Origin: DATATB01 sp036268995
GTDB lineage: Bacteria; Planctomycetota; Planctomycetia; Pirellulales; PNKZ01
Reading direction: 5' to 3'
DNA length: 6,228 nt
Assembly (NCBI GenBank): GCA_036268995.1
Contig: DATATB010000029.1
Location: 1 to 6,228 of the forward strand
The position numbers and the translations under genes are program-made. Shown in pieces: positions 6,110-6,228 of the stretch (positions within the stretch are counted from its first letter, which is position 1; each line of letters begins with the position of its first letter). The notes under the pieces are model-generated. The model saw only the letters and a list, made by a program, of their open reading frames with translations. It was not told the origin of the DNA and did not search any database.

Positions 6110-6228
6110 CTAATTTGGGTGAGCCTGCCAAAATGATTCCCATTGGTCGGGCTCGCTGAGGTACAAGGCCCGCAGGTGGCAGATCGCGTCCGAGCCGCCC
6201 TGGCCCCAGCGCATGCCGCTGCCTTTCA
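6110..6228 (-). CDS. C-terminal end of a second transposase, probably ISKra4-like (partial)
   Basis: The minus strand entering at the right edge is open for 38 codons and stops with TAG at 6112-6110. The visible end reads KGSGMRWGQGG, then SDAICHLRALYLSEPDQWES, then FWQAHPN. The pattern K-G-x-G-M-R-W, a small-residue turn, then x-L-R-A-L-x-x-S-E and a W-E-x-F-W close is what I recall for the C-terminus of ISKra4-type transposases. It differs from the left-hand IS1634-like enzyme, so the two flanking elements are unrelated. The element's end must lie somewhere between 5939 and 6109; no terminal repeat can be confirmed without the other end. The short length limits certainty: a transposase tail is likely, the family name is tentative. 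Whether the gene is intact cannot be seen. Confidence 0.58.
   Translation of the reverse strand, partial: KGSGMRWGQGGSDAICHLRALYLSEPDQWESFWQAHPN

Overview
The base composition (high G+C), the style of the proteins (a Tat-exported, ceramidase-like hydrolase, a short proline-rich secreted protein, few clear Shine-Dalgarno sites) and the mobile element type suggest a planctomycete, perhaps of the Pirellulales. This assignment is inferred from protein character only; no ribosomal or marker gene is present.

Layout. The left part (1 to about 1800) is an insertion sequence whose IS1634-like DDE transposase is read on the minus strand and runs off the left edge still open. Its catalytic residues D205, D285 and E467 are all present. 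Next, on the minus strand, come two genes in the same direction: a small protein with a class I methyltransferase-like fold (3406-3951), then a Tat-signal protein of the neutral/alkaline ceramidase-like family (1923-3326). A 364-base divergent intergenic region separates them from a plus-strand gene for a 139-residue secreted protein with no recognisable domain (4316-4735). This gene converges on a minus-strand M24 metallopeptidase, Xaa-Pro aminopeptidase/dipeptidase type, with all five metal ligands (4838-5938). At the right edge lie the last 38 codons of a second, different transposase, minus strand, probably ISKra4-like.

The most informative non-coding feature is in the 102 bases between the two convergent genes. 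Two hairpins in opposite orientation each have a GTAG foot, an 8-bp stem and a GTGA tetraloop, and they differ only by paired, compensating base changes. This is the architecture of REP/BIME elements mobilised by RAYT (Y1 HUH) transposases.

How the genes work together: the methyltransferase-like and ceramidase-like genes may share a transcript (79-base gap). The peptidase and the secreted protein look like independent units. I see no defence island, CRISPR, phage or biosynthetic system. The region reads as ordinary chromosome with a few host genes caught between two IS elements and seeded with a REP doublet.
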